From NCBI GenBank assembly GCA_032718475.1, contig JAUCBJ010009017.1:1-64000 (forward strand): 64,000 nt of DNA. The letters are read 5' to 3'. The DNA is from Nemertoderma westbladi. Taxonomy: Eukaryota > Xenacoelomorpha > Nemertodermatida > Nemertodermatidae. The first letter of the stretch is position 1, and each line of letters opens with the position of its first letter. The translations under genes were made by a program, and so were the position numbers. Shown here piece after piece: positions 34,634 to 45,983 of the stretch. The notes under the pieces were generated by a model. That model was not told the origin of the DNA, did no database searches, and was given only the letters and a program-made list of their open reading frames with translations.

Positions 34634-37175
34634 GATTAGTTGCCTAGCAACCAGACACACAAACTATTCCCGCACATGGCTGCTCTTATTCTGCTGAAGC
34701 TTCTTCTGCTGATGATAGTATATATTTAATTAATTAAACCATCCTAATATCATATTCCACAAATAGAATGAAAATCCAGAAATATCCTAGTGTGGTGCCA
34801 GTGTTGTTGTAGGTTTAGAAGTCTATTGATTTTCGTCTCCTTTGGTATGAATCACATACGTAAAGGTTTTGGTTAATAGCTAAAGAAATTATTGTTAAAA
34901 ACCAATAATTAGCGACCCAATCATTCAATTAAGAGTCCCTATTAGAGCTTGTGACGTCACATCATTATGATTTTTTATAAATAGTTTTCATTAATAACAT
35001 TCACTGGATGTAAAATGTTATTTGTATTGATTTCGGTTTATGATTTAATGATAAATTATCGACTATATTGTGGAATTTGTTTGGTTTCAATTATTTGACG
35101 CGATTTTAGGAAATTCAGCGTTTGAATCATTCCAAGATAGACTATTTATCCGTATTAATAATTGTATTGGCGTAGAAACTTGTGCTATTTTGTACTATGT
35201 AACTTGTACTATGAAACTATGTTATTATAAAATAATTATATTATTATATTTACTATTATATTATTTACAGTGATTTGAGTATTATAATATTGGATACAGA
35301 ATGACGTCACTTTAACTTTTTGTTATGTTTATTGAAGGCGCACATCACAATTGGAAAATAAAAGGTTGTGGAAATATACATTCTGAAAATCGCGAATTCA
35401 TACAACAAGGGAGACACCCCCCCCCCCCCCCCATTTTTGCGGTAGCTAATATAATTGTGCTACAGCCACGTTTTATTTACTACCTCTAACAACTATTATA
35501 GTCCAAAATTCAGTGACCCTTGTGGTGTAATAATTAATGTTTGCAAAATGTTACCCATCGGGGACACCATTATTGTGTTACCCAGTGTAAAATTTATATG
35601 ACATATGGTGCATATGTATTACACCGGGGACAGTCTACCAAATTTGTCATTATTGCGCGGTTGACACTATTATTGTTGTTACCTAGTATATTTAACTGAG
35701 CTGCTGAGTGTTGATGGTGGACCGGACCCCATCTCCATATACGAGCTCTACAAAATGTATTACGAACACAATGTGAATACTAGCTCCTATTGTAAGACCG
35801 CTATAAGATAGAGTCTTTGAAGGAATGTAATTTGGTGGGGTTGAATTAAAACATTACGGTGCGATATACAGAAAAGTGCCTGTCGTATTCGCCCAAATAC
35901 GGCAGTATAACTCTGGGTTCAGAGAACGTGTACATATTGACAGGCGGCAATCCCCTGATACATTACCAAGCATGTGTTTGATATAAATATTAGATTTCTA
36001 CTTCCATACAATTCTCATTGATTCCGCAGGTCAATGTTATAATTAAAACAGTCAATTTGATATGTTCTTCCGATTCTATAGGCGGCTTACACACCAACTC
36101 CCACCCTACAGCCCTATTTATCCCAATCCATCAATTTTTGTCACAGGTGTGGTCTGAGGATACTACATTATACAAAATGAGTTTTCCATCCTGATAACTC
36201 TGTTTAATTTGACAATGTTTATAATAATACCATAAGCATCAAACAGTCTTGCAATGTAATAAATCTGCCCAAAAACTCATTGAACCGGAAGGACGCCCCG
36301 GGCTGACAACATAAATCAAAGCTAAAGTAAACATTATCTCTCCTTCATAGACTTATGTCTTCAATATACTACCCAGAGATAGTCAGTCCCAGGCTATACA
36401 AAATTAGTTACCTCGGAGACAGCAGCTACTACAGAGTATTACATAACACAAATCCATTTACTATAACATTGCCTTTCTTTCCATTTCTTTGTCACATTTT
36501 CTCAGTTACCCCCCCCCCCCACACCCCACCCCACCCCTAAGCAGTCTCATCAAACCACCTGAATTATTGCAGGAGTTAAAAGTATCACATTGTCCTAATC
36601 CAAATCAACTTGAGATACAAAGAACAATGTTTATTTATTTATTTTTCAGATACATCGCCAACACTTTCTTCTTTATGCTCATATTAAGTATACCGTAAAA
36701 ATCTTAACCCAGTGGCCCCCAACTGTAAGAAATGTACATACGCCAAATGTCAATATGTGCGCCGCCTCGTCGGATTCCGAGTGGCCCACACCCGCCCAGG
36801 TGTGCCCACTGCGGATCTTCCGTAGTAAACCAATTTGGTCAGGTCAAATCCAAACATTCACTGGAGATCACCAAATGGGGCGCTATGTGAAGTACCGTGC
36901 AGACACGATGATACAGAAAAGTAGCAAAACTGGATTAATTTTTTTGTAAATAAATAAAGTTTCTCAAAACCCAACGTTTTATAGGACTATTATTCGATAA
37001 AATAAAAGTAAGCGGAAAATATCGCTATTTTCACTCATTATAAATTTAGCGAAATTCAACTATTATGTACGAGTGGTTGAGTTTTACACGAGCCGGCAGG
37101 TTTTTGGCACGAGCGAAGCGAATGTTAAAATGCCAACGAGATTTTTTTTTTTCAGAAAAAATAACCATTCCTATA
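34634..37175. other. Intergenic region with poly-C runs
   Basis: No convincing gene on either strand. Features are a pure C run near 35417-35432 and a C-rich stretch ACCCCCCCCCCACACCCCAC near 36509-36540. A 250-bp patch at 36711-36955 has a higher GC content and CxxC-like words in two frames followed by AATAAA near 36951, which could be a decayed terminal exon, but no frame is long enough to call. Confidence 0.45.
34672..34785 (+). repeat. Dispersed repeat in myosin 3' flank, copy 1
   Basis: The block from GATAGTATATATTTAAT to CCAGAAATATCC (34711-34785) recurs almost identically at about 37196-37271; both are preceded by a GAAGCTT word. It lies about 40-150 bp after the myosin stop codon. 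Confidence 0.85.
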
Positions 37176-37274
37176 TTGCATGAAGCTTGTTATAGTGATA
37201 GTATATATTTAATTTATTAAACCATCCTAATATCATATTCCACAAATAGAATGAAAATCCAGAAATATCCAGAA
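37176..37274 (+). repeat. Dispersed repeat, copy 2, abutting the 1.8-kb element
   Basis: Second copy of the myosin 3'-flank block. It ends where copy A of the 1.8-kb repeat begins, so one of the two was inserted into or carried with the other. Confidence 0.8.
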
Positions 37275-38130
37275 ATAAATTTGTACGTTTTTGTCCGTCT
37301 TTTTTGGAAAACTTACTTCCGAAATGTTTAATTCGACAACGCGGGTAGGAATCCACTAATTCTTTTATGAAACTCGTAGAAGACCATTGGGGCTACGTTC
37401 CTATCGAATGGGGGTACAAAAAATATGTCGGCAATAGGGGCCAAAAAGGGCCAGAATTTGTAAAGTAGTTTTTATCGAATAATTTTTTATTTTTAACTTT
37501 AGTTGGTTAAGGTACATTCTATACAGTCAATATCCATACGGGGAATTCAAATATGCTATCGGTTTTGCTCCAAGGATGATATTAAAAAAATAAGGGCCAA
37601 AATTATAATTTCGCGCTTCAAACTTGCTTCGCGGGAAATCGTCTAGCTCGAAAACTACTTAACTTACGGGAGATTTGTTTACACAGACTTATAGTGCGTT
37701 AAATTATCTATCTAACAGCGTTAATCACAGCGCCGGAGGTATTATAAAACTGGAGCGGCAGGCGATCGTGTGAAATATAATATTTATAAAAAAGGGACGA
37801 AAAACGTTTTTTTCTTAATAATCTGCTGTTCTATTATAATTTAGCTCTTTGCGCCTAAACTACCTGTAAAATGTAGCAAATTAACTCCGCTATCTTTTAT
37901 CTTAACATATATAATTAAAATAACGAGTTTTAAGGGTCGAAAAATATCGCGTAATTTTGGCCCTTTTTTTTCATTTTTTTTTGGGGCCAAAAATGACCCC
38001 CTCTCAAAAGATAGAAAAAAAAATTACGGCAAAGAATATACAAATTTTATTGAATTTGGACCATCAGAACCGAAGTTAGAGCGATTTTAGTGAAAAAATA
38101 AAAATAATTTTTTAACAAAAAAATAAGAAT

Positions 38131-38203
38131 GGCCAATATTGGATTTCGTACCCACGAACTTAGGTTTCATTAACATGATTGATAACCACTAGACTACGTG
38201 ACC
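38131..38203 (-). ncRNA. tRNA-like segment (SINE head or tRNA relic), copy A
   Basis: Read on the minus strand, the 73-nt stretch has TAGTCTAGTGG, a good pol III box A, 12 nt from its start, and GGGTACGAAATCC in the position of box B. Its length and D-arm-like TAGTCTAGTGGTTATCA match a tRNA, but the anticodon and T stems do not pair well, so it is not a working tRNA gene. Confidence 0.45.
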
Positions 38204-39004
38204 AAGTGAATTTGAAATTTTCGAGTGACTATTTTTAAACATCAATAACTTCGGTTCTATTGGGCCGTTTGATCTGAATCTTTTTTCATTGGATAGAGGA
38301 TAGATTGTAGTGTGTGAAACTAGGATACAACTTGGGAAAAGACGCATGTGCACTTAGTGCAAAATGCACTTAAATAGTGGACATTTTTTCGATATTTCAA
38401 ACACTATTATTTCCAGTTCCATTCATCGTAGAATGTTATTTTTTGGATTAAAATGTAGTTTGGAATGATTTCTAACTATAATCGTAACATTTGTTTAACT
38501 TTTTATGTCTATAAAGTGACTTAAAATGTCCATGAATATGGTCCAAAATCGCAAATGTCGCGATTTATTAAATTGGATTTTTGACACTTTTAGCGACTGA
38601 CACTTGATCATGCACCATCGTAGATCGGAAGAGAATAGACATAAGTGTGTTAAATAGGAACCACCTTTAGGATCCGCTAAAGTGCACTTGTGCAAATATG
38701 TGTGCAAATGTGCAATTTTTTTTAATAAGGTCAAATGGTGTATTATTGGGTTCTTTTAATATGTTGTATGGACCTTACTGAGCGCATTAGGAGTATGTGT
38801 ACAAATAACCGGTCCTTATAAGGGTTCAATTGTATAAATTAATAATAAATAAGGTTGTAATATTCTAAAAACCAGTGTGATCTTAAATGAACTTTAAACA
38901 ATAAATAGAAATCAGATAACAAATGGACCACACAATTTATTAAAAAAACTCGCACCTCTTCGGACTTAATATATGGCTTCAATTTTATTCAACAGTGGAT
39001 ATTT

Positions 39005-39052
39005 GGGGGAAGTTAGATAAACTGCATTTATGCAGTGAATCTAACTTCCCCC
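39005..39052 (+). other. Terminal hairpin of copy A
   Basis: GGGGGAAGTTAGAT and its exact reverse complement ATCTAACTTCCCCC enclose a second perfect stem ACTGCAT/ATGCAGT with a two-base loop. This 48-base, nearly perfect hairpin lies at the right end of the repeat. Confidence 0.85.
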
Positions 39053-39060
39053 TTCATGAT

Positions 39061-40232
39061 ATAATATAACAAAGACACACTCTTTGGAGGACCCGTTGTT
39101 TACTATGTAGACTTTGTTCAACCTAAACAACTTAAGTCAGATTAACAATATTATCCTGTAAAATTTCTAAGCAATGACTGGTATGAATAATGCTGATCTT
39201 CGAACTATGGTTCTGTAATTAAATTTTATTACTTCAACTTTTATGCGGATTTACCAGTGAAAGAAACCTAGAATCCATTATCACAATGTAACAGTATCAA
39301 TAACCATATCTATTCTATGTAGATCATAAGAGAGACATCCTTGATTCATATATTATAATTTCCGAGCTGAAATGTTTCGGTGACTATAACTTACAGGCTT
39401 CGTATTATGTACAAACGACTGAGTAGTATATATTAATATTAATGGGTTACCGGTATATAGAACGAGTGTAGACTGGGAGCGAAAATATATTACATACAAT
39501 TTCGAGTAATATAAAATTAACGAGTCCAGTTCGTCTCCCCTCGTGTCATTCGACGCATACCCCCCCCCCCCCCCCCCCCCCTCCACACTTTTCCCTTTAC
39601 CTCGTGGTCTTTCTTTAAGTATAACTTCATTTTGGGTCCACCTTGGTGGGATAAATATTTCTCCATTTGACGCAACACCGCCGCGGCCGCTATGAGGGAG
39701 GTGAATACCGCGGCCGCTCCTAAAGCCGCAGGCCATCGCTAACTATATAGGTTAACTTGGGATTCTGGGGGACTTTTCGATGAAGGAACTGACCAAATTT
39801 TTTTATTTTCTCACCAGGGGAGCGGCTCGGAATTCTAAGATATTAGCAACTCTAACATTATTAAATCTAACCCTTCGACGGACACGGCGGACAAAAATCC
39901 GTCATTTTTTCGACAATTTTAAAATTTTTTTAAAAGGCGCTCTACAGTGGCTCGAAAAAACCCTAGGTTATTGCTTAGCCGACGCCGGGATACGATAGAA
40001 GGGATTAATTAGTGAATTCGTTTTTTTTTTCAAAAAAGATTACCACGCCTTTTTTTCGAAAATGTCCGTCAAAGTTGAAAAAACGGACAAAATGACTTTG
40101 CGGGATCCGCTATAACTCGGCTAATATTAATCGTACGGGGACGAAAGTAACGCGGTTGGAAAGGGGAAGAGTGGTACTACCTTCGTATCGAATGGGAGTA
40201 AGATATTTATTAAAATTTCGGGTGGAAAAAGC
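39061..40232. other. Spacer between the two 1.8-kb repeats
   Basis: No gene recognised. It contains a run of about 22 C at 39560-39581, a GCGGCCGC-bearing inverted word pair near 39683-39716 (CCGCGGCCGC ... CCGCGGCCGC), and poly-T/poly-A stretches around 39900-40070. Words such as TCGAATGGGAGTA near 40190 resemble words inside the flanking repeats, so part of it may be older related repeat. Confidence 0.5.
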
Positions 40233-41080
40233 GGCTGTAAATTTGTACGTTTTTGTCCGTCTTTTTTGGAAAACTTATTTCCGAAATGTTTAATTCGACA
40301 ACGCGGGTAGGAATCCACTAATTATTTTATGAAACTCGTAGAAGACCATTGGGGCTACGTTCCTATCGAATGGGGGTACAAAAAATATGTCGGCAATAGG
40401 GGCCAAAAAGGGCCAGAATTTGTAAATAAGTTTTTATCGAATAATTTTTTATTTTTAACTTTAGTTGGTTAAGGTACATTCTATACAGTCAATATCCATA
40501 CGGGGAATTCAAATATGCTATCGGTTTTGCTCCAAGGATGATATTAAAAAAATGAGGGCCAAAGTTATAATTTCGCGCTTCGCGGGAAATCGTCTAGCTC
40601 GAAAACTACTTAACTTACGGGAGATTTGTTTACACAGACAGTGCGTTCAATTATCTATCTAACAGCGTTAATCACAGCGCCGGAGGTATTATAAAACTGG
40701 AGCGGCAGGCGATCGCGTGAAATATAATATTTATAAAAAGGGACGAAAAATTTTTTTTTTTAACAAATCGCTATTCCATTATTATTTAGCGTATTGCGCC
40801 AAAAGTACCTGTAAAAAGTATCAAATTAACTCCGCTATCTTTTATCTTAACATATATAATTAAAATTACGAATTTTAAGGGTCGAAAAACATCGCGTTAT
40901 TTTGGCCCTTTTCTTTAATTTTTTTGGGGCCAAAAATAACCCCTTCTCAAAAGATTAAGAAAAAAATTACGGCAAAGAATATACCAATTTTATTGAATTT
41001 GGACCACCAGAACCGAAGTTAGAGCGATTTTAGTGAAAAAATAAAAATAATTTTTTTTGCAAAAAAATTAAGAATGGTCA

Positions 41081-41153
41081 GGTCAATATTGGATTTCGAA
41101 CCCGCGAACTTAGGTTTCATTAACGTGATTGATAACCACTACACTATGTGACC
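41081..41153 (-). ncRNA. tRNA-like segment (SINE head or tRNA relic), copy B
   Basis: On the minus strand this 73-nt stretch begins GGTCACA and ends TTGACC, so the first and last five bases pair as in an acceptor stem. Box A is TAGTGTAGTGG and box B is GGGTTCGAAATCC, closer to the tRNA consensus than in copy A. The anticodon arm is not convincing. Confidence 0.5.
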
Positions 41154-42011
41154 AAGAGAATTTGAAATTTTCGAGTGACTATTTTTAAACATAAATAACT
41201 TCGGTTCTACAGGGCCGTTTAATCTGAAACTTTTTTCATTGGATAGAGGATAGATTGTAGTGTGTGAAATAGGATAAAACTTGGGAAAAGACTTATGTGC
41301 ACTTAGTGCAAAATGCACTTAAATAGTGAACATTTTTTTTCGATATTTCAAACACTATTATTTCCAGTTCTATTCATCGTAGAATGTTATTTTTTGGATT
41401 AAAATGTAGTTTGGAATGATTTCTAACTATAATCGTAACATTTGTTTAACTTTTTATGTCTATAAAGTGACTTAAAATGTCCATGAATATGGTCCAAAAT
41501 CGCAAATCCAGATTTATTAAATTGGATTTTTGACACTTTTAGCGACTGACACTTGATCATACACCATCGTAGATCGGTAGATGATAAACATAAGTTTGTT
41601 AAATAAGAGCCACCATTACGATCTGCTAAAGTGCATTTGTACAAATAAGTGTGCAAAAGTGCAAATTTTTTAATAAGGTCAAATTATATAGTATTGGGTT
41701 ATTTTCTTTGCAGATCATTTTATTTTCATATTAATATGTTGTTTGAACCTTACTGAGCGCATTAGGGGATATGCGTACAAATAACCGGCCCTTATGAGGC
41801 TTCGATTGGGTAAATTAATAAAATATAAGGTTGTATAGTATAATATTCTAAAAACCAGTGTGATATTAAATGCACTTTAAATAATAAATAGAAATCAAAT
41901 AACAATTGGACCACACAATTAAAAACTCGCACAATTTTGTACTTATTATATCGCTTCAAATTAATTCAACAGTGGATATTTGGGGGAAGGGGGAAGTTAC
42001 AGTGTGCATTC

Positions 42012-42060
42012 GGGGGAAGTTTGGTGAACTGCATTTATGCAGTGAATCCAAACTCCCCCC
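42012..42060 (+). other. Terminal hairpin of copy B
   Basis: Same structure as in copy A: inner stem ACTGCAT/ATGCAGT unchanged and outer stem GTTTGG/CCAAAC instead of GTTAGA/TCTAAC. Two stem positions changed on both arms together. Confidence 0.8.
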
Positions 42061-42062
42061 TT

Positions 42063-44395
42063 TGATATATCATATACTTAAGACATGCTAGGGTGACGGG
42101 GAAATATTTGTTACTGTCACACTTTGCTTCCATTTATCCTATCCTTTATTATTACCCCAGTCAGATAAGAGATAATAAATCAGTAAAAACTAAACTGTCT
42201 TTCATGCAAACAAATTTCTAATTAAAGACGGGTGAATGACCATGACCATGGAAATAATTTTAAATATAATTGTATATCAACTATTTGGGGAGGCTTCCAA
42301 GTTAAACCCGAAAACAATTATTTTGTTACATAGTAAATAACGTTGTATGTTCTTCTTCCTCTCATAATAAAATATAAATGAAATATCTCAGATCGCTATG
42401 CCCTGTAACATTTCACAACCAAAATATTTAAGTGTGAAAAGTGTAGGCCTACCACACTCCGCCCAAACAACCGCAAACGCATAGCCAACAAATTTAACAA
42501 AAGTTTACATACATGTTGGGTTCATGACGAGATGAGTGAAAATTGATCGCGTAATATAAAGTAAAAAATTAAGAGACGGGCTGGCTCTCCTCCACTTTCT
42601 TACCCAATGGATATGTTGTTGTAATAATCTAATATTGGGGCGGCTTTCTCTCGTTATCCAAGGCGGTAATCAGGCCCTGCTTACGGAGGCTAGTATACAA
42701 AGAGACAATAAACCAACGTTGCCGTGTTTTATGTAGGTAACTACCGCTATAATTATTTTTAACCAATAATGGATCAATGAGACCGCCAGTGTAATCAGGA
42801 CTGAATGAAAAAACGATCTTTACTATTATCACTGATTCTAAAAAGTGATTCTAAACAGTGTTGGTGTTTTAGAATTAATCAACACCAAACGTTAGACTTG
42901 AGCAGCCAACTGTAACAAGTCATAGGTTAACACTGGCGTAATCTCCCCAAATGAATATACACTAGGTTGTTAATTTCAAATTTCCAGCGTCAATCATCAA
43001 CCGTGACACGCGACACGTCAACGCCACGACATATTGCGAAGGCGCAAGTAAAATATTAACATTGTTATATGTATACAAGAAAAGGTTGGATTGATCTTTT
43101 AAAAATTGAGTTGAATTTCCTGACACGTATAAAATTTGGAAGGCGTTAGATTTCAACGCATGAAATTATCATACATACCACTTGTGGTAGGTCTACTGTA
43201 CATGCCTGTCAGGTATGGGTAAGTCCACTACCCACATTCAATATATACAGTACATGGGCTACAACTACAGTATATACCGTGCGCGTATATGTTTTTCATC
43301 CGCTTTTACGTAATTGTACGAAATAATACTTATTTGCAATTAAATCCAAATCGAAGAGTACCTGAACTAAACTGCTAGCTATTTTCTGATCTCGAAATTG
43401 GAATTAATTTTTAATATCTTTGCTGGTGCATGTGTCTACACAGATCCAACACATTTGTTTTAGACGCCCTATTAAAGTTAAAAAATTTCTGAAAATAGAG
43501 AATTATTTGTCTTTTATAAAAATGAGAAATCATTATTAGAGATTTTTGTCTAAATATTACATGTCATGTCATTTACTGCACACAGTGCACAGTGCACAGA
43601 CATAGTGTAAATTTAAATTGGCCGCTATAATCACCACCTTAAAAAAGCACTGCTATGATAATCGTAATTGACCAATCAATGACAACAGGTGTCTAAGAAC
43701 CACACCAAATACCAGTATCACTGAGCACTGTACCAGTACCGGTACCTCATTCTCAACTAAATACATTTCAGCATTAGGCTACTAAACTGTTCAACAGTTT
43801 CAGAGGTTACCAGTACAGGAGTCAGGGAGTAGGCCTGCTGAAATATTTACAAAACAAAATGGGCTTTCAAAACATTTGGCACAGTCATCCTAAGAAATAT
43901 GGGCAAGGAGCGAGACGTTGGTAAGTAGCCCAATTAAACTAAACTAATACCGGTACTGTACTGCTGTAAGCCCTAATTATTACTGAATAGGCCTACTGCA
44001 ACTGCAATAGGCTGATAGGTACAGCAATCAATACCTGACAGCCCAGCAGCCTGACGCTGACAGCATGATGACTGCCCACTGCTGAATTTCAGACTGAATA
44101 GGCTAGTTTATACTGGCTGACCGGCAGATCCTGAGATCAGCAGATCGTTATCTGGTCATCTCATACCAGCATACTGTCATAGGGCATAGCCTAGCGCTGT
44201 CAGGCTGTGTAGCGGCATAGGGAGGTAGGGTAGGCCTACCGGTACCGGTACCGTACCGGCAGACCGGTACGCTGCAGCGCTGACCACGACGTCTTTTGTA
44301 TTCTTTTGTACTATTTTGTATTTTTTTGTAGGGCCTACTTTTTTGTACAAATTCGTCGTACCCGCCTACAGCTGTACAGTGAGGCCTACTTACTA
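42063..44395. other. Intergenic, no gene recognised
   Basis: About 2.3 kb without credible ORF. The left part is AT-rich; from about 43.7 kb it becomes rich in ACCGGT, GGTACC and TAGGCCTA words, like the satellite and leader sequences further right. No RNA gene seen. Confidence 0.5.
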
Positions 44396-44397
44396 GG

Positions 44398-45690
44398 CCT
44401 ACAGTACTACCATGGTGTAGGCTACTAAATAACAGGTCCCATGCAGCGAGTGGATTGCTGAAATTACTGAATTCAGAATTAGCGGTCTCTTCCCTATTTA
44501 TGGCACTATTTTCATAATATTTCCTTAGAAACTTCTTTTATGCTACTTGTGTTAGTGTTAGCGTTAGGTTGATATAATGACTAGGGTCCAACGGTCCATC
44601 AGTCCATAGAGATGTAATAAAATGTCTTTCTGGAAGTTTTATCTTATAGTCAGATAGTTGCCAAGGTAACCGGGTGCAAATTTCAAACTTTGCGCACCTG
44701 TCAGCCTGTATTTCAAGGCGACAATGGATTCTTCTTTCCTTGAGATTTGGTAAGTGATTAAAGGAAATAAAAGACTATCAAAATATTTTACATTTGAATT
44801 TGTTTACATTCCCGTTGCTATGGAAATAAGTATAATGCTGTAATGAAAAATTTGAAAAATTGTCTGCCAATTCTATAAAACACCATTTTTATTCCACTGT
44901 ATTCGGTTTGTCAGTCTAAATAATAAGTTAAAATTGCCAACATCTTATTTTATAATTCGTCAATTGTGAATCATATTTCTAAGAGATGAAGAGTCTAAAA
45001 GTCAATATTTGCCAATAAACAGATAAACTAAACTGCCCAATCGGTGAGCAAGACCCGTGATAGCATGATTTCAGGATTTTGACATTCCAGAATATTTAAT
45101 TTCGGTTAGCAATTATTAGAAATAAAGGACAGCCACCAGGCAGCCAGGCGCAGACATGTTTGTTGAAAATTATATAAGTCATTAAGTAGTAAATAGTAAC
45201 CCAATTTCTATCTGGCGGTCATAATGCGAAATTCTCGTAATTCCCCGTCACCATGGAAACGGGATTGAAAACACATTTATGTGTAAAATATTTTGATAGG
45301 CCTAGACTTTTATTCCCTTTACTCATATATATAGGCCTACCAAATCTCAAGAACAGAATCCTTTGTCGTCTTGAATTACAGGCGCTCGAAATTTGAACTT
45401 TTGCACCCGGTTACCGTAGCAACTACCAGACTACAAGATAAAAATTCCAGAAAGACATATTATTACATTGCTTTGAGAGTATGAATCCTAGTCATCCTCA
45501 TCATATCCACCTAACCAAATTAGCACAAGCACATAAGAAGTTTCTAAGGAAATATTATAAAAAAAAGTGCCATAAACTGATAAATATGGAAAGATCGGCC
45601 CACGCTAATTTCAGCAATCCGCTCGCTGCTTGACCTGTTATTTAGTACACCTTGGTTACTACCACAGCTAGACTATGATAAGCGGACAAT
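44398..45690. repeat. Foldback element with about 430-bp inverted arms
   Basis: The left arm (about 44398-44830) is the imperfect reverse complement of the right arm (about 45240-45690). Matching words are CTAAATAACAGGTC vs GACCTGTTATTTAG, TTTCAGCAATCCRCTCGCTGC, TAGAAACTTCTTTTATG vs its complement near 45530, AAGGTAACCGGGTGCAAA vs TTGCACCCGGTTACC, and AAAATATTTTACA vs TGTAAAATATTTTGA. About 400 bp of unrelated AT-rich sequence lies between. It is probably a foldback DNA transposon, or two oppositely oriented copies of one repeat. Confidence 0.82.
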
Positions 45691-45786
45691 TCAATCAATT
45701 AATTAAATCAATCTACGGGATAATGCAGAGTAAGATCACGATCACGACACGACCCGTGCAGTAGACAGGTCACCTAGTGTCAGACA

Positions 45787-45983
45787 ATCTGATAGTACCG
45801 GTAGTACCGGTGACTAAATCTGACAGTACCGGTAATACCGGTGACTAATAATCTGACAGTACCCCGGTACCGGTAGTACCGGTGACTAATAATCTGACAG
45901 TACCGGTAGTACCGCAGTACCGGTGACTAATAATCTGACAGTACCCCGGTAGTACCGGTGACTAAATCTGACAGTACCGGTAG
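45787..45983. repeat. ACCGGT-rich satellite, left part
   Basis: Copies of a unit of about 31-35 bp containing GTACCGGTGACTAATAATCT and GACAGTACC, with a shorter GACTAAATCTGAC form. It is interrupted at 45983 by the LTR element and continues at 57979. Confidence 0.93.

Larger units (their letters stand above)
37275..39060 (+). repeat. 1.8-kb direct repeat, copy A
   Basis: It starts AATTTGTACGTTTTTGTCCG and ends in the hairpin at 39005-39052. It aligns with copy B (40233-42062) along its length with scattered substitutions and indels. It has no long ORF. It holds a tRNA-like stretch on the minus strand, several poly-T runs and alternating TGCAC words near 38344-38375. It is probably a non-autonomous transposable element; the class is unknown. 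The strong terminal hairpin is reminiscent of Helitron 3' ends, but a clear CTRR terminus is not seen. Confidence 0.85.
40233..42062 (+). repeat. 1.8-kb direct repeat, copy B
   Basis: Second copy of the element, offset by about 2.96 kb from copy A and in the same orientation. Differences are scattered point changes, a short deletion near 40580-40640 and an extra GGGGGAAG-bearing stretch before the terminal hairpin. No ORF of note. Confidence 0.85.

Noticed and set aside
36711-36955. Possible zinc-finger exon with CxxC words and AATAAA after it
   Set aside because: The Cys pairs are in two different frames, each under about 65 codons, with no splice acceptor that joins them; mentioned only within the intergenic entry.
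38131-38203. Functional tRNA gene
   Set aside because: Anticodon and T stems do not pair and box B is altered; only a tRNA-like relic or SINE head is supported.
39353-39736. 127-codon minus-strand frame
   Set aside because: Crosses the poly-C run (poly-Gly) and a GCGGCCGC-bearing spacer; no family motifs.
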